64,000 nt of DNA from contig CANNAE010000006.1 in the NCBI GenBank assembly GCA_947502505.1, positions 62,001 through 126,000 on the forward strand, read 5' to 3'. Shown here piece by piece: positions 7,636-18,761 of the stretch. The position numbers and the translations under genes were made by a program. Within the stretch, counting starts at the first letter, position 1. Each line of letters begins with the position of its first letter. This DNA comes from an uncultured Planococcus sp. Lineage in GTDB: Bacteria; Bacillota; Bacilli; Bacillales_A; Planococcaceae. Below the pieces are notes generated by a model. That model had not been told where the DNA came from, searched no databases, and was given only the letters and a program-made list of their open reading frames with translations.

Positions 7636-7710
7636 GTAACAAACTACTTAAGGGTATTAAAGAAAAACAAAAAAACAGCCAACAAAACAAGCGAAAAAGA
7701 GGCAAAAACG
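7636..7710 (+). repeat. Upstream element, copy C (ahead of the DinB-like gene)
   Basis: This has the 18-mer GTAACAAACTACTTAAGG (7636-7653), then 23 nt of A-rich sequence, then AGCCAACAA (7677-7685), ending near GCAAAAACG. The same arrangement occurs twice on the minus strand, near 31510-31580 and 33428-33503. In all three cases a gene in the same orientation follows; here the DinB-like start lies about 60 nt downstream. Function unknown. Confidence 0.65.
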
Positions 7711-7772
7711 AATGATAATCGACAAAGCGGGTATAAAGAAAGATAATGGGAATTAGAAATGAGGTGCAGCAA

Positions 7773-8276
7773 TTGCAAAACGAAGAAAACGCAAGAATAC
7801 GCCATACGATCTTGAAAAAAGTCGAATCATTCGATGACCAGGCGTTGAATGAAAAACCGTCCGCTGGGGAGTGGTCGGCTATGCAGATTTTGGACCATCT
7901 TTATAAAATGGAGCAAACCATCACAGCAGGCGTGGCTAAAACAGCGGAGAAAAATCAACAGAAAAAAGCATTGAAGAAACCGATACAGGTATCGGTCAAC
8001 CGCAAAGTGAAAGTGGAGGCGCCAGATCACACGGTGCCTGAAGAAACATTTATCACTTTGGCTGACATGAAAGAGAAATTGAATGAGTCGAGAAACCGCC
8101 TGTACGAAGTCTATGCGCGGACAGACGACGAAACACTTCAAAACAATTCCATGCCGCATCCTGTGTTCGGCGATGTGCCACTGGTTCAATGGTTCCCATT
8201 TATCGGCTATCATGAAAAACGCCACTTGGCCCAATTGGAAGAGACCTTAAGAAAAATCGATGAGAAAAAGAATTAG
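7773..8276 (+). CDS. DinB-like (YfiT/DinB superfamily) protein
   Basis: A four-helix-bundle protein of the DinB superfamily, which often binds a metal through three histidines and includes thiol-dependent enzymes. Visible candidate ligands are the His in QILDHLYKM and the pair in GYHEKRHLAQLEE. I chose the TTG at 7773, six nt after GAGGTG (7761-7766), giving 167 residues; the ATG at 7746 has no good ribosome site. Substrate unknown. The repeated upstream element copy C lies just before it. Confidence 0.8.
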   Translation: MQNEENARIRHTILKKVESFDDQALNEKPSAGEWSAMQILDHLYKMEQTITAGVAKTAEKNQQKKALKKPIQVSVNRKVKVEAPDHTVPEETFITLADMKEKLNESRNRLYEVYARTDDETLQNNSMPHPVFGDVPLVQWFPFIGYHEKRHLAQLEETLRKIDEKKN

Positions 8277-8316
8277 TCATTAGAAAAACTTATCGGAATG
8301 TATAATTTTAATGTAA

Positions 8317-8345
8317 TTTACTTATGCACTTTGTTTCGGTATGAT
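8317..8345 (+). promoter_or_regulatory. Probable acnA promoter
   Basis: TTTACT (8317-8322), a 17-nt spacer and TATGAT (8340-8345) lie 62 nt upstream of the aconitase start. AT-rich sequence just upstream (8297-8320) could hold regulator sites, but I cannot assign them. Confidence 0.5.
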
Positions 8346-8406
8346 GGAAGAGGAGAAAAGACGCGGTAACACGCCTTTTCAGAAGATTTAAAGGAGGAAC
8401 ACGATT

Positions 8407-11121
8407 ATGGCAAAGAGCAGTTTGCACAACAGCCGCACGTCGTTCGAGCTTAACGGCAAGACGTATAATTATTATCGTCTCGCTGCACTCGAAGAAGCGG
8501 GGATCGCGAAAGTATCTCGCCTTCCGTACTCTGTAAAAGTACTATTGGAATCCGTATTGCGCCAGCACGACGGATATGTCATCAAAGACGAACATGTAGA
8601 AGAACTTGCAAAATGGGGCAAAGACGCGAACAAAGAAGCAGAAGTTCCATTCAAACCTTCCCGTGTCATCCTTCAAGATTTCACCGGCGTACCGGTTGTT
8701 GTCGACTTGGCAGCGCTTCGTTCAGCAATGGCTGAAATGGGCGGCGACCCGGACAAGATCAATCCGGAAATCCCGGTTGATTTGGTCATTGACCACTCGG
8801 TACAAGTTGACCGTTACGGCAGCGAAGATGCACTGCGCGCGAACATGGAATTCGAGTTCGAACGCAATGCAGAGCGTTACCAATTCCTCAACTGGGCTCA
8901 AAAAGCATACGACAACTACCGTGCAGTTCCACCAGCAACAGGTATCGTCCACCAAGTAAACCTTGAGTACTTGGCGAATGTTGTCCATGCAATCGAAAAC
9001 GAAGACGGCACATTCGAAGCCTTCCCTGATACACTTGTCGGTACAGATTCCCATACCACAATGATCAACGGAATCGGCGTACTCGGATGGGGCGTCGGCG
9101 GAATCGAAGCGGAAGCAGGCATGCTCGGACAGCCTTCATACTTCCCGATTCCTGAAGTTATCGGCGTGAAAATGACTGGCGAACTGCCAAACGGCGCAAC
9201 GGCGACGGATTTGGCACTCAAAGTCACTGAAACTTTGCGTAAAAAAGGCGTAGTCGGCAAATTCGTCGAGTTCTTCGGTCCTGGCGTTACGACATTGCCG
9301 CTTGCAGACCGTGCGACAATTGCCAACATGGCACCTGAATACGGCGCTACTTGCGGATTCTTCCCAGTTGATGAAGAAGCACTTACGTATATGCGTTTGA
9401 CAGCCCGTACAGAAGAGCAAATCGCTGTGACAAAAGAATACTTAAAAGCAAACGATATGTTCTTCACGGTCGACAACGAAGATCCGATCTACACGGACCT
9501 TGTGGAAATCGACTTGACGACAATCGAACCAAACTTGTCCGGCCCGAAACGCCCGCAGGATTTGATTCCGTTGTCACAAATGAAAAAAGAATTCAACACA
9601 GCGGTTACCGCTCCAGAAGGCCCGCACGGCTTCGCGTTGGATCAAGAAGAAATCAACAAATCAGCAACTGTTAAGTTCAATGACGGCAAAACAGCTGAAA
9701 TGAACACAGGCGCTTTGGCCATCGCGGCGATTACATCATGTACGAACACGTCGAACCCATACGTTATGCTCGGCGCTGGCTTGGTTGCGAAAAAAGCCGT
9801 TGAAAAAGGCTTGACGCCGCCGCCATACGTGAAAACTTCACTCGCGCCAGGTTCGAAAGTCGTTACAGGCTATTTGAGCGATTCCGGCCTTCTTGACTAC
9901 ATGAACCAAATCGGATTCAACTTGGTCGGTTACGGCTGTACAACATGTATCGGTAACTCCGGCCCGCTCCTTCCTGAAATCGAAGAAGCAATCGTTGAAA
10001 ACGACTTGCTCGTTTCATCTGTCTTGTCCGGTAACCGTAACTTTGAAGGGCGTATCCACCCATTGGTAAAAGCCAACTACCTGGCATCCCCAATGCTTGT
10101 TGTGGCTTATGCACTTGCCGGCACAGTGGACATCGACTTTGAAGTAGACCCAATCGGCCAAGACCAAGACGGCAATGATGTATTCTTTAAAGACATCTGG
10201 CCTTCGACAGAAGAAGTGAAAGACGTCGTACACAACACAGTAACGCCTGAGTTGTTCCGTAAAGAATACGAGCATGTCTTCACTGAGAACGCAGAATGGA
10301 ACGCAATCGAAACAAACGATGATTCCTTGTATGCATTCGATGACAATTCTACGTATATCCAAAACCCGCCGTTCTTCACAGGCATGTCGAAAGAACCGGC
10401 ACCGATCGAACCGTTGTCTGGCCTTCGTGTCATGGCGAAATTCGCCGATTCGATCACGACGGACCACATTTCACCGGCAGGTGCGATCGGCAAAGATACA
10501 CCAGCTGGATTGTACTTACGTGAACACGGCGTTGAGCCGCGTAACTTCAACTCTTACGGCTCTCGTCGCGGTAACCACGAAGTTATGATGCGTGGGACGT
10601 TTGCGAACATCCGCATCCGTAACCAAGTCGCACCAGGCACAACTGGCGGCTTCACGACATTCTGGCCGACTGGCGAAGTGATGCCGATCTTTGACGCATG
10701 CATGAAGTATCAACAGCAAGGCACTGGCCTTGTGGTTCTAGCCGGTAAAGATTACGGCATGGGCTCTTCCCGTGACTGGGCTGCCAAAGGAACATTCCTT
10801 CTAGGCGTCAAAACAGTCATCGCGGAAAGCTATGAGCGTATCCACCGTTCGAACCTTGTCATGATGGGCGTCTTGCCATTGCAATTCGTCAATGGCGAAA
10901 GCGCTGATTCCCTTGGCCTCACTGGCCACGAAACCATCAGCGTCAACTTGTCAGACGACGTGAAACCACGCGACGTCCTGACGGTTACAGCTACTGCTGA
11001 AGATGGCAAAGTAACGGAATTCAAAGTCCTCGCACGCTTCGATTCTGAAGTGGAAGTCGACTACTTCCGTCACGGCGGCATCCTGCAAATGGTGCTCCGC
11101 AACAAATTGCTAGAAGCATAA
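8407..11121 (+). CDS. acnA: Aconitate hydratase
   Basis: Interconverts citrate and isocitrate in the TCA cycle and, in Bacillus, acts as an iron-responsive RNA-binding protein when its cluster is lost. The 904-residue monomeric AcnA/IRP type is complete. The [4Fe-4S] ligands are C445 (SCTNTSNP) and C511/C514 ([11 protein letters not shown]). The swivel domain carries [21 protein letters not shown] precedes the ATG. The same neighbours (yneP, yneQ, yneR, plsY, yneT, parE, parC) follow citB in Bacillus. Confidence 0.98.
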   Translation: MAKSSLHNSRTSFELNGKTYNYYRLAALEEAGIAKVSRLPYSVKVLLESVLRQHDGYVIKDEHVEELAKWGKDANKEAEVPFKPSRVILQDFTGVPVVVDLAALRSAMAEMGGDPDKINPEIPVDLVIDHSVQVDRYGSEDALRANMEFEFERNAERYQFLNWAQKAYDNYRAVPPATGIVHQVNLEYLANVVHAIENEDGTFEAFPDTLVGTDSHTTMINGIGVLGWGVGGIEAEAGMLGQPSYFPIPEVIGVKMTGELPNGATATDLALKVTETLRKKGVVGKFVEFFGPGVTTLPLADRATIANMAPEYGATCGFFPVDEEALTYMRLTARTEEQIAVTKEYLKANDMFFTVDNEDPIYTDLVEIDLTTIEPNLSGPKRPQDLIPLSQMKKEFNTAVTAPEGPHGFALDQEEINKSATVKFNDGKTAEMNTGALAIAAITSCTNTSNPYVMLGAGLVAKKAVEKGLTPPPYVKTSLAPGSKVVTGYLSDSGLLDYMNQIGFNLVGYGCTTCIGNSGPLLPEIEEAIVENDLLVSSVLSGNRNFEGRIHPLVKANYLASPMLVVAYALAGTVDIDFEVDPIGQDQDGNDVFFKDIWPSTEEVKDVVHNTVTPELFRKEYEHVFTENAEWNAIETNDDSLYAFDDNSTYIQNPPFFTGMSKEPAPIEPLSGLRVMAKFADSITTDHISPAGAIGKDTPAGLYLREHGVEPRNFNSYGSRRGNHEVMMRGTFANIRIRNQVAPGTTGGFTTFWPTGEVMPIFDACMKYQQQGTGLVVLAGKDYGMGSSRDWAAKGTFLLGVKTVIAESYERIHRSNLVMMGVLPLQFVNGESADSLGLTGHETISVNLSDDVKPRDVLTVTATAEDGKVTEFKVLARFDSEVEVDYFRHGGILQMVLRNKLLEA

Positions 11122-11129
11122 AATAAAAA

Positions 11130-11156
11130 AGGCTGCCCTCCGGCGGCCTTTTTTTA
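11130..11156 (+). terminator. Terminator of acnA
   Basis: AGGCTGCC pairs with GGCGGCCT across a CTCC loop, followed by a run of T. Confidence 0.88.
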
Positions 11157-11274
11157 TTGGGGGAAGAGACAGAAAAGTGGGTGTTTGCCTGACAAGCTAG
11201 CTCGTGCGTACCGATAATCAAGAGCCCTCTCAGTCGCGTTCGTGTTTTGATGAAGCGCTTCAGGGCCTTGTGCT

Positions 11275-11303
11275 TTTTGAACGGCAGACATGTCCTGTAT
11301 ACT
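11275..11303 (+). promoter_or_regulatory. Probable promoter of yneP-yneQ
   Basis: TTTTGA (11275-11280), 17 nt, then TATACT (11298-11303), 19 nt before the yneP start. Confidence 0.5.
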
Positions 11304-11322
11304 GAAAGAGAGGTGAAGGAAA

Positions 11323-11772
11323 ATGTACATAAGCGAAAAAGAAATCGAAATCCGCTACGCGGAGACAGACCAGATGGGCGTCGTCTATCACGCCAATTAC
11401 TTGATCTGGCTCGAGCTCGGGCGCACCCAATTGATCGAGGATCTCGGGTTTACCTATGCCGGGATGGAATCACAAGGGTTCTTGTCCCCAGTAACCGATA
11501 TCTCCATCCAATACAAAGCTGCATTGCGCTACGGGCAAAAAGCACGCGTCAAAACCTGGGTGGAATCACACGGCCGCTTGCGGACTACTTACGGTTATGA
11601 AGTCTTGCACGAAGACGGGACACTTGCAGCTAAAGCGAAGTCTGAGCACGTCGTGGTAAAAAAAGAAAACTTCCGCCCCGTCCCGCTGGCCAAAGTGGCG
11701 CCTGAGTGGGACGCTAAGTACAAACAAGTGGTGAAGGGGGCAGACGATGGCATTCGGAATCCGACGACCTGA
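11323..11772 (+). CDS. yneP: Acyl-CoA thioesterase, YneP type (hot-dog fold)
   Basis: A 149-residue hot-dog-fold thioesterase of the 4-hydroxybenzoyl-CoA/YbgC family. The N-terminal motif RYAETDQMGVVYHANYLIW contains the catalytic Asp and the HxNY segment. It probably hydrolyses short- or medium-chain acyl-CoA; the natural substrate is unknown. AGAGGTGAAGG precedes the ATG. The last 26 nt overlap yneQ, so the two are translationally linked. Synteny with Bacillus supports the name. Confidence 0.92.
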   Translation: MYISEKEIEIRYAETDQMGVVYHANYLIWLELGRTQLIEDLGFTYAGMESQGFLSPVTDISIQYKAALRYGQKARVKTWVESHGRLRTTYGYEVLHEDGTLAAKAKSEHVVVKKENFRPVPLAKVAPEWDAKYKQVVKGADDGIRNPTT

Positions 11773-12049
11773 ATTGGAACGCTGGAAACAGGATGTGCAA
11801 GACGGCCATATTTCGTTTCTTACCCATTACTGGATCGACCACCGATTCCCGGGATGCAACACCGTGACTAAAGTCGGCTGCAGCGATATCGACAAACTTG
11901 CGGATTGGGGCAGCCGCTACGGTTTGCGACGTGAATGGCTCGACTTGCGGAATGACTACCCGCATTTCGATTTATTCGGTGACAGGCAAGCGGAAATCTT
12001 GGAAGCGGAAGGGCATTTGGATCAATTGACTCGTTTAACCAAACGCTGA
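11747..12049 (+). CDS. yneQ: YneQ family protein
   Basis: A 100-residue soluble protein, aromatic- and Asp-rich, beginning MAFGIRRPELERWKQ. It overlaps the end of yneP by 26 nt, with AAGGGGG as ribosome site. It occupies the position of yneQ in the Bacillus citB-parC region. No known domain or catalytic motif is visible; function unknown. Confidence 0.8.
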   Translation: MAFGIRRPELERWKQDVQDGHISFLTHYWIDHRFPGCNTVTKVGCSDIDKLADWGSRYGLRREWLDLRNDYPHFDLFGDRQAEILEAEGHLDQLTRLTKR

Positions 12050-12065
12050 AATGAATAGGATGAAT

Positions 12066-12107
12066 AAAAAAAGAAGCGTGACGCCAAATGGCGTCACGCT
12101 TCTTTTG
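12066..12107. terminator. Bidirectional terminator yneQ/yneR
   Basis: AGAAGCGTGACGCC (12072-12085) pairs perfectly with GGCGTCACGCTTCT (12090-12103), with A and T tracts on either side. Confidence 0.92.
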
Positions 12108-12390
12108 GTTCGTATGAATAACTCAATTCACCTAATGCGTCATCAACGGTGACATGCAGGTCGTGTTCATCAAAATACCATTGGTCGGCTTCTTCGATGA
12201 AATAAAGCACTTTATCTTCTTCGAGGCGAGTCACCGCTTCGTACGGCTGGTCTTTCGTAACGCCAAGTGAGAAGCCCGGCTGCAAGCCAGCGCCTCCGTA
12301 GCGGACGAAAAAGCGTACCGCTTCCCCAGCCTCGACTTCCATTTCGTTATGGAACCAATCTCGTGCATCTTTGCTCAAATGGATCTCCAT
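12094..12390 (-). CDS. yneR: HesB/YadR/YfhF-like protein (YneR)
   Basis: A 98-residue HesB-like domain protein (iron-sulfur assembly A-type fold). Unlike true A-type carriers, no conserved cysteines are visible, which is normal for the YneR branch. The motif GGAGLQPGFSLGV is typical. It may be cotranscribed with plsY, which ends 21 nt before it in transcription order. Function unknown. Confidence 0.88.
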   Translation of the reverse strand: MEIHLSKDARDWFHNEMEVEAGEAVRFFVRYGGAGLQPGFSLGVTKDQPYEAVTRLEEDKVLYFIEEADQWYFDEHDLHVTVDDALGELSYSYEPKEA

Positions 12391-12411
12391 GCAAACACGT
12401 CCTTTCCAGTC

Positions 12412-13002
12412 CTACCACTTGATCTTGGGTTCGGTGCCTGCGCGGATTCGTGCAATGTTCGCGCGATGCCGGTAAATGATGAAAGTGGCGAGTGTCAAAA
12501 TCACGGCGAAGAACAAGTAATCGCCGGTATTGAGGGTGTAGATGATCGTATAGATGACCGACACAAGAGCCAGAATGATAGAAGACAACGATACCATTTT
12601 CGTGATCTTCAACGCAATCAATAAGACGGCCACGGCGAGTAAAAACAAAGGCCATTGATAACCAAGCAATATCCCGCCGGATGTGGCCACGGCTTTGCCG
12701 CCTTTAAAGCGCGCAAACACGGGGAACATATGGCCGATGACGGCGATCACGCCGAGTATGAGCGGATGCACATCAGTGGCCATCATTAGCGGCAGCAATG
12801 TCGCCGCTGTGCCTTTTAAAATATCCATGAGGGTGACGATGAATCCCGCTTTCGGGCCGAGCACACGGAACGTATTGGTGGCCCCTAAATTGCCGCTTCC
12901 CTTCGTGCGAATGTCCGTGTTGTAGAAAAGTTTTCCGATCCATAATGCTGAAGGAATGGATCCGAGTAAATAAGCGATAATTACCGGAAGCAAAATGTCC
13001 AT
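12412..13002 (-). CDS. plsY: Glycerol-3-phosphate acyltransferase PlsY
   Basis: Uses acyl-phosphate to acylate glycerol-3-phosphate, the first step of phospholipid synthesis, in the cytoplasmic membrane. The 196-residue protein has about five helices and the PlsY motifs: [13 protein letters not shown] with [17 protein letters not shown] (glycerol-3-phosphate and catalytic region) and [13 protein letters not shown]. Length is normal. It is divergent from yneT, as in Bacillus. Confidence 0.97.
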   Translation of the reverse strand: MDILLPVIIAYLLGSIPSALWIGKLFYNTDIRTKGSGNLGATNTFRVLGPKAGFIVTLMDILKGTAATLLPLMMATDVHPLILGVIAVIGHMFPVFARFKGGKAVATSGGILLGYQWPLFLLAVAVLLIALKITKMVSLSSIILALVSVIYTIIYTLNTGDYLFFAVILTLATFIIYRHRANIARIRAGTEPKIKW

Positions 13003-13083
13003 GATTGACTCCTTTGACGTACACTGTTTTCTTTTCTACAGTTTACCATGACCGAAGAGACAGAAACAATAGATGACGGATTA

Positions 13084-13113
13084 TTCAACAAACGGCCGGG
13101 TTTCATGTATGAT
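13084..13113 (+). promoter_or_regulatory. Probable promoter of yneT
   Basis: TTCAAC (13084-13089), 18 nt, then TATGAT (13108-13113), about 25 nt before the TTG start. Confidence 0.45.
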
Positions 13114-13137
13114 AGACTAAAAGGACAGGTGATTTTG

Positions 13138-13545
13138 TTGAAAAACCCAGATCGCACAGAAATCAAAGAAGTGCTCGACAACGCCAAGACCATTGCGGTT
13201 GTCGGCTTGAGCCCGAATCCAATGAGAACATCCTATATGGTGTCCAAAGCCATGCAACAAGCAGGCTACCGCATCATCCCGGTCAACCCGATGGCAGATG
13301 AAGTACTTGGAGAGAAAAGCTATGCGACGCTTGCGGACATCCCGGAACCAGTCGACATCGTCAATGTATTCCGCCGCAGCGAATTTCTGCCGGCCATTGC
13401 CGAAGATTTTCTCAAGATGGACGCACCGGTGTTTTGGACGCAGTTGAACGTCGTCGACGAAGAAGTCTTCAATCGCCTTCATTCAGCCGGCTACACAGTC
13501 ATTATGGACCGCTGCATCAAAGTCGAACATGCCATCTTGAAATAG
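13138..13545 (+). CDS. yneT: CoA-binding (Rossmann) protein YneT
   Basis: A 135-residue CoA-binding domain protein like the N-terminal part of succinyl-CoA synthetase alpha. The motif KTIAVVGLSPNPMRTSYMVS forms the nucleotide loop, and FWTQLNVVDEEV lies near the C-terminus. The TTG at 13138 gives the family's usual N-terminus (MKNPDRTEIKEVL) and lies 6 nt after AGGTG; the open frame from 13048 includes the promoter and is not used. Function unknown. Confidence 0.9.
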   Translation: MKNPDRTEIKEVLDNAKTIAVVGLSPNPMRTSYMVSKAMQQAGYRIIPVNPMADEVLGEKSYATLADIPEPVDIVNVFRRSEFLPAIAEDFLKMDAPVFWTQLNVVDEEVFNRLHSAGYTVIMDRCIKVEHAILK

Positions 13546-13556
13546 CAGTTTTCACG

Positions 13557-13579
13557 AAGGGCGCCTAGCGCTCTTTTTC
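13557..13579 (+). terminator. Terminator of yneT
   Basis: AGGGCGC pairs with GCGCTCT across CTA, followed by TTTTTCT. Confidence 0.7.
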
Positions 13580-13587
13580 TATGAACA

Positions 13588-13617
13588 TTGACAGGAACGC
13601 CTCGTATGGCATACGAT
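13588..13617 (+). promoter_or_regulatory. Promoter of parE-parC
   Basis: TTGACA (13588-13593), an 18-nt spacer and TACGAT (13612-13617) lie about 45 nt before the parE start. Confidence 0.65.
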
Positions 13618-13661
13618 TAAAAGAAGAGAGTATACGAACAAATGTTTGTGGAGGGAAATAG

Positions 13662-15632
13662 ATGGCTAAAACGAACAACAATGCATACAACGAAGAAGCA
13701 ATCCAAGTTCTAGAGGGGCTAGATGCTGTACGCAAACGCCCGGGGATGTATATCGGTTCGACCGATGCCCGCGGGCTTCACCACTTGGTCTATGAAATCG
13801 TCGACAACTCAGTCGATGAAGCGCTTGCCGGATTTGGCGACCGCATCACGGTGACCATTCACGAAAACAACAGCATCAGCGTGCGCGACTACGGCCGCGG
13901 CATGCCCACAGGAATGCACAGAAGCGGCAAACCGACACCGGAAGTCATTTTGACGGTGCTTCATGCCGGAGGGAAATTCGGCCAGGGCGGCTATAAGACG
14001 AGCGGCGGGCTTCACGGCGTCGGCGCATCAGTCGTCAATGCCCTCTCCAGTTTCCTCGAAGTGACGATCCACCGCGACGGGCGCAAATACCGCCAGCGTT
14101 TTGAGAACGGCGGAAAACCCGCGACGACTTTAGAAGAGATCGGCAAAACGAAGGAATCGGGCACGTTGATTCACTTTTTGCCGGATGAGAGCATTTTCAG
14201 TGCATCCAAATACAATTACGATACATTGAGCGAACGCTTGCGCGAATCTGCGTTCCTTATGAAAGGCATGAACATCGAGTTGATCGATGAGCGCAGCCAA
14301 ACAGGCGAGAGCTTCTACTACGAGACCGGCATCAAAGCCTTTGTCGAATACTTGAACGAGGAAAAAGACGTGCTTCACAAAGTGGCGTATATGGAAGGCC
14401 AAAGCGACAGCCTTGAAGTCGAATTCGCATTCCAGTTCAACGATGGCTATTCCGAGACGATCCTGTCGTTTGTCAACAACGTCAGAACGCGCGACGGCGG
14501 GACGCACGAAACGGGCGCCAAAGCGGCCATGACCCGTGTGTTCAACGATTACGCACGCAAAATCAATTTATTGAAAGACAAAGACAAGAACCTTGAAGGC
14601 TCTGACATCCGCGAAGGCTTGGCGGCGATCGTCTCCGTGCGCATCCCGGAAGCGTTGCTGCAATTTGAAGGGCAGACGAAGAGCAAACTCGGCACCAGCG
14701 AAGCCCGCAGTGCCGTCGATGCGGTCATCTCCCAGCAATTGATGTACTTCCTCGAGGAGAACGCAGAACACAGTGCATCACTCGTCCGCAAGGCAATACG
14801 GGCCTCTCAGGCGCGTCTCGCCGCACGAAAAGCGCGGGAAGATGCCCGAAATGGCAAAAAACGCAAGAAATCCGACACATTATTGTCCGGAAAATTGACG
14901 CCGGCACAGTCGCGCAACGCCAAAAAGAACGAATTGTACCTAGTCGAGGGCGACTCTGCCGGCGGTTCGGCCAAACAAGGCCGCGACCGGACGTTCCAAG
15001 CGATACTTCCGCTGCGCGGAAAAGTCGTCAACACCGAAAAAGCGAAACTGGAAGAGATCATGAAAAATGAAGAAATTGCCACCATCATCCACGCGATTGG
15101 CGGCGGCGTATCTTCTGACTTCTCGGTCGATGACATCGCCTACAATAAAGTCATCATCATGACCGATGCCGATACCGACGGCGCGCATATCCAAGTGCTG
15201 CTGTTGACGTTTTTCTACCGCTACATGAAACCGCTAATCGAAGCGGGCAAAGTGTTTATCGCCTTGCCGCCGCTTTACAAAGTATCCAAAGGCGCAGGCA
15301 AAAAAGAAGTGGTCGATTACGCATGGACGGAAGCGGACCTCGACAAGTCGATCAAGAAAATCGGTAAAGGCTATATGCTCCAGCGCTACAAAGGTCTCGG
15401 GGAAATGAACGCCGACCAGTTATGGGAGACGACGATGAACCCGGAATCGCGCACCCTGATCCGCGTCACGATCGAAGACGGCGCCCGCGCTGAACGCCGC
15501 ATCACGACTTTGATGGGCGATAAAGTTGAACCGCGCCGCAAATGGATCGAAAACAATGTCGACTTCGGACTCGAAGACGACAGCAACATTCTCGAAAATG
15601 ATTTGATTCACGCTGAGGAGGAACTCGTATGA
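13662..15632 (+). CDS. parE: DNA topoisomerase IV subunit B
   Basis: The ATPase subunit of the type II topoisomerase that unlinks sister chromosomes. The 656-residue protein has the GHKL ATPase domain ([27 protein letters not shown]), transducer domain and Toprim domain ([26 protein letters not shown]). A GTGGAGGG ribosome site precedes the ATG at 13662. It overlaps parC by four nt (ATGA), consistent with coupled 1:1 synthesis. ParE rather than GyrB is indicated by the neighbour parC and the Bacillus synteny. Confidence 0.97.
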   Translation: MAKTNNNAYNEEAIQVLEGLDAVRKRPGMYIGSTDARGLHHLVYEIVDNSVDEALAGFGDRITVTIHENNSISVRDYGRGMPTGMHRSGKPTPEVILTVLHAGGKFGQGGYKTSGGLHGVGASVVNALSSFLEVTIHRDGRKYRQRFENGGKPATTLEEIGKTKESGTLIHFLPDESIFSASKYNYDTLSERLRESAFLMKGMNIELIDERSQTGESFYYETGIKAFVEYLNEEKDVLHKVAYMEGQSDSLEVEFAFQFNDGYSETILSFVNNVRTRDGGTHETGAKAAMTRVFNDYARKINLLKDKDKNLEGSDIREGLAAIVSVRIPEALLQFEGQTKSKLGTSEARSAVDAVISQQLMYFLEENAEHSASLVRKAIRASQARLAARKAREDARNGKKRKKSDTLLSGKLTPAQSRNAKKNELYLVEGDSAGGSAKQGRDRTFQAILPLRGKVVNTEKAKLEEIMKNEEIATIIHAIGGGVSSDFSVDDIAYNKVIIMTDADTDGAHIQVLLLTFFYRYMKPLIEAGKVFIALPPLYKVSKGAGKKEVVDYAWTEADLDKSIKKIGKGYMLQRYKGLGEMNADQLWETTMNPESRTLIRVTIEDGARAERRITTLMGDKVEPRRKWIENNVDFGLEDDSNILENDLIHAEEELV

Positions 15633-18055
15633 CACAAACCGAACGTTTCCAAGATCTGCCCTTAGAAGAAGTCATCGGCGATCGGTTTGGCCGCTATAGC
15701 AAATACATCATCCAGGACCGCGCGCTGCCGGATGCCCGCGACGGGTTAAAGCCGGTACAGCGCCGCATCCTGTATGCTATGCACCACGAAGGCAACACCA
15801 ACGACAAAGCATTCCGGAAATCCGCCAAAACGGTCGGGAACGTCATCGGGAATTACCACCCGCACGGCGATAGCTCGGTTTACGAAGCGATGGTGCGGCT
15901 CAGCCAGGACTGGAAAATCCGCCACATGCTCGTGGAAATGCACGGCAATAACGGTTCGATGGACGGGGATTCCCCAGCCGCGATGCGTTATACAGAAGCC
16001 CGCCTTTCCGCCATTTCCGGCGAATTGTTAAGAGACATCGAAAAACGCACCGTGGAATTCATCCCGAATTTCGACGATGTGGATGTCGAACCGACCGTTC
16101 TTCCGGCACGGTTCCCGAATTTGCTCGTCAACGGCTCGACCGGGATTTCCGCCGGATATGCGACCGACATCCCGCCGCATGCGCTGCATGAAGCACTCGA
16201 TGCCGTCCTTATGCGCATCGATAAACCGGATGCGACAATCGATGAACTGATGACCGTCTTAAAAGGCCCGGATTTCCCGACTGGCGGCATCATCCAAGGC
16301 GTTGACGGCATCAAAAAAGCTTACGAAACCGGGCGCGGCAAAATCGCTGTCCGTTCGAAAGCGGCCGTTGAACCGTTAAAAGGCGGCAAAGAACAGATCG
16401 TCATCACGGAAATCCCGTTCGAAGTGAACAAAGCGAGCCTCATCAAGAAAATCGATGACCATCGCTTTGACCGCAAACTTGACGGCATCTCTGAAGTACG
16501 CGATGAATCCGACCGCACGGGCCTCCGTATCGTCATCGAATTGAAAAAAGAAGTGCAGGCGGCCGGCATTTTGAACTATCTGTATAAAAATACCGACCTC
16601 CAGATCAGCTACAACTTCAATATGGTGGCGATCCATCACCGCCGCCCGACCATGATGACTTTGCCGACGATGCTCGATGCCTATATCGAACACCAAAAAG
16701 AAGTCGTGACCAAACGCTCTGAATTCGACTTGCAAAAAGCAAGCGACCGCATGCACATCGTCGAAGGCTTGATCAAAGCCTTGTCGATCCTCGATAAAGT
16801 GATTAAAACGATCCGTGCGTCGAAAGACAAACGCGATGCGAAAAACAATTTGATTTCGAAATTCGAGTTTTCAGAAGCACAGGCAGAAGCGATTGTGTCC
16901 TTGCAGCTTTACCGGTTGACGAATACCGATATCACCGAGCTCGAAAAAGAAGAAGAAAGCTTGCGCAAATTGATTGCCGAGCTGACGGGCATCTTGACGA
17001 GCGCGACGAAATTGAAAAACGTCATCAAAAAGGAATTGCAGGCGATCCGCAAGAAATTCGCAGAACCACGGCGCTCTGAAATCGAAGAAAAGATCGAAGA
17101 GTTGACCATTACGCGTGAAATCATGATCCCGAGTGAAGAAGTCATCGTCACGGTGACAAAAGAGGGCTATGTCAAACGGACGAGCACCCGCTCCCACGCG
17201 GCCTCGAATGGCAAGGATTTCGCCATGAAAGACAGCGACCATTTATTGTTCGAAGGCAATCTCAATACGCAGCATACGGTGTTGATCTTCACGACCGGCG
17301 GGAATTTCGTGTTCCAGCCCGTCAATGAACTGCCGGACATCAAATGGAAAGACCTCGGCCAGCACTTATCGAGCATCGTCACGCTCGATTCCAACGAATC
17401 GGTGCTCGCGGTGTTCCCATTTGAAGACTTTGAGCAAGACGCGACCATCTTGACGGTCTCGAAATTCGGCCAAGTCAAACGTTCGGCGCTGAAAGACTAC
17501 CAAGTGCAACGCTATTCACGCGCCATCAAGACCATGAACTTGAAAAAAGGCGACGATATGGTCTTCGCCGGGCTCGTGACAAACGAGAGCGAATTATTTT
17601 TGGCTACGAAAATGGCGTACGGCGTTCGCTTCCCGCTTGAAGAAGTGCCAGTAACCGGGCTTCGCACTGCGGGCGTCAAAGGCTTGAACTTGAAAGAAGG
17701 CGATGAGGCGGTGTCTGCCGTCATGATTGATGCCGAACAAACACCCGACCTCGTGCTCGCGACACAGCGCGGAGCCGCCAAGAAAATGAAACTCACTGAA
17801 TTTGAAAGCGGCAGCCGCGCCAAACGCGGCGTGGTCATGCTGCGGGAATTGAAATCCAATCCCCACCGCGTGGTTGCCGTTATCGGCACGACCGGCAAAG
17901 AACAAATTGTGCTCGAAACGGCCAAAGGCTTGCGCATTCCGATCGCGCCAGGCCGCCTGAAAGCAGTCGACCGCTATTCCAATGGGTCGTTCATCGTAGA
18001 CGAAGCTACAGATGGCACCGTCACGGCCGCTTACCGCATACCGGCCACCGAATAA
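15629..18055 (+). CDS. parC: DNA topoisomerase IV subunit A
   Basis: The DNA-cutting subunit of topoisomerase IV. In the 808-residue protein the catalytic tyrosine is Y121 ([10 protein letters not shown]), and the quinolone region reads [14 protein letters not shown], with S82 and E86 at the positions mutated in resistant staphylococci; both are the wild-type residues. The C-terminal beta-pinwheel repeats run from about residue 495. It starts inside the parE stop codon. It is closed by the perfect hairpin at 18061. Confidence 0.97.
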   Translation: MTQTERFQDLPLEEVIGDRFGRYSKYIIQDRALPDARDGLKPVQRRILYAMHHEGNTNDKAFRKSAKTVGNVIGNYHPHGDSSVYEAMVRLSQDWKIRHMLVEMHGNNGSMDGDSPAAMRYTEARLSAISGELLRDIEKRTVEFIPNFDDVDVEPTVLPARFPNLLVNGSTGISAGYATDIPPHALHEALDAVLMRIDKPDATIDELMTVLKGPDFPTGGIIQGVDGIKKAYETGRGKIAVRSKAAVEPLKGGKEQIVITEIPFEVNKASLIKKIDDHRFDRKLDGISEVRDESDRTGLRIVIELKKEVQAAGILNYLYKNTDLQISYNFNMVAIHHRRPTMMTLPTMLDAYIEHQKEVVTKRSEFDLQKASDRMHIVEGLIKALSILDKVIKTIRASKDKRDAKNNLISKFEFSEAQAEAIVSLQLYRLTNTDITELEKEEESLRKLIAELTGILTSATKLKNVIKKELQAIRKKFAEPRRSEIEEKIEELTITREIMIPSEEVIVTVTKEGYVKRTSTRSHAASNGKDFAMKDSDHLLFEGNLNTQHTVLIFTTGGNFVFQPVNELPDIKWKDLGQHLSSIVTLDSNESVLAVFPFEDFEQDATILTVSKFGQVKRSALKDYQVQRYSRAIKTMNLKKGDDMVFAGLVTNESELFLATKMAYGVRFPLEEVPVTGLRTAGVKGLNLKEGDEAVSAVMIDAEQTPDLVLATQRGAAKKMKLTEFESGSRAKRGVVMLRELKSNPHRVVAVIGTTGKEQIVLETAKGLRIPIAPGRLKAVDRYSNGSFIVDEATDGTVTAAYRIPATE

Positions 18056-18060
18056 CCTCA

Positions 18061-18098
18061 AAAAGCATTGAATGAATAAATCATTCAATGCTTTTTCT
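18061..18098 (+). terminator. Terminator of parE-parC
   Basis: AAAAGCATTGAATGA (18061-18075) and TCATTCAATGCTTTT (18081-18095) form a perfect 15-bp stem, with a T-rich tail. Confidence 0.9.
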
Positions 18099-18206
18099 TT
18101 TCATTTATTATTCATTCTAAAAAAAGGTCAGATAAACTCGAATATAAGCTTTTTATTACACAGCAAGACATTTATTCATTTTATTCATTAAAAGGGAGGG
18201 GCATTC

Positions 18207-18761
18207 ATGACCGCTATACTCGAAACCGAGCGTTTGTTTTTACGGCCATACGAAGCGAATATGGCACAAGCCGTGTATCAAGTGGTCCAACGGCGTGAAA
18301 TTGCCGATACGATGCTGATGATCCCCCATCCATATCCTCAAAAACGTGTGGCGGGGTGGCTTCAGTATGTGCAAAAAAGCTTTGAACTCGGCACCGCTTT
18401 TGAATACGCTGTTTTTACGAAAGAACCGGACGCACGTTATATCGGCAATTGCGGCTTGGTCGCCGTCTCCACGGCCCACCAATCAGGGGAGATCGGCTAT
18501 TTCATTGCCCCCGAAGTATGGGGGCAAGGCTATGCCACTGAAGCTTGCCGACGCGTGGTGCATCATGCATTTACCGAACTTGGCTTGAATCGCTTATTCG
18601 GCCGTTGCCTCGTGCGAAACCCTGCTTCTCGGCGAGTGCTCGAAAAAGCTGGGCTGGCATTCGAAGGCCGCTTCAAGCAGGAGTTTTTCATGGACGGGGT
18701 TTACGAAGACATCGATTATTTGGCAATCTTGAAAAGCGGCTACATCCAGCGCTTCCGATAG
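18207..18761 (+). CDS. GNAT N-acetyltransferase (RimJ/RimL type)
   Basis: A 184-residue acetyltransferase of the RimJ/RimL/SpeG-like GNAT branch. It starts LETERLFLRPYEANMAQAVY, has the acetyl-CoA loop in APEVWGQGYATEACRRVV, and ends with NPASRRVLEKAGLAFEGRFKQ. It probably acetylates a ribosomal protein N-terminus or a small amine; the substrate cannot be told. The ATG follows AAAGGGAGGGG. Monocistronic. Confidence 0.9.
   Translation: MTAILETERLFLRPYEANMAQAVYQVVQRREIADTMLMIPHPYPQKRVAGWLQYVQKSFELGTAFEYAVFTKEPDARYIGNCGLVAVSTAHQSGEIGYFIAPEVWGQGYATEACRRVVHHAFTELGLNRLFGRCLVRNPASRRVLEKAGLAFEGRFKQEFFMDGVYEDIDYLAILKSGYIQRFR

Noticed and set aside
7636..7660. A sigma-B type promoter at GGGTAT in element copy C
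   Set aside because: The GGGTAT is not kept in copies A and B (GGTTTA, GGCTAA) and no GTTT-type -35 lies at the right distance.
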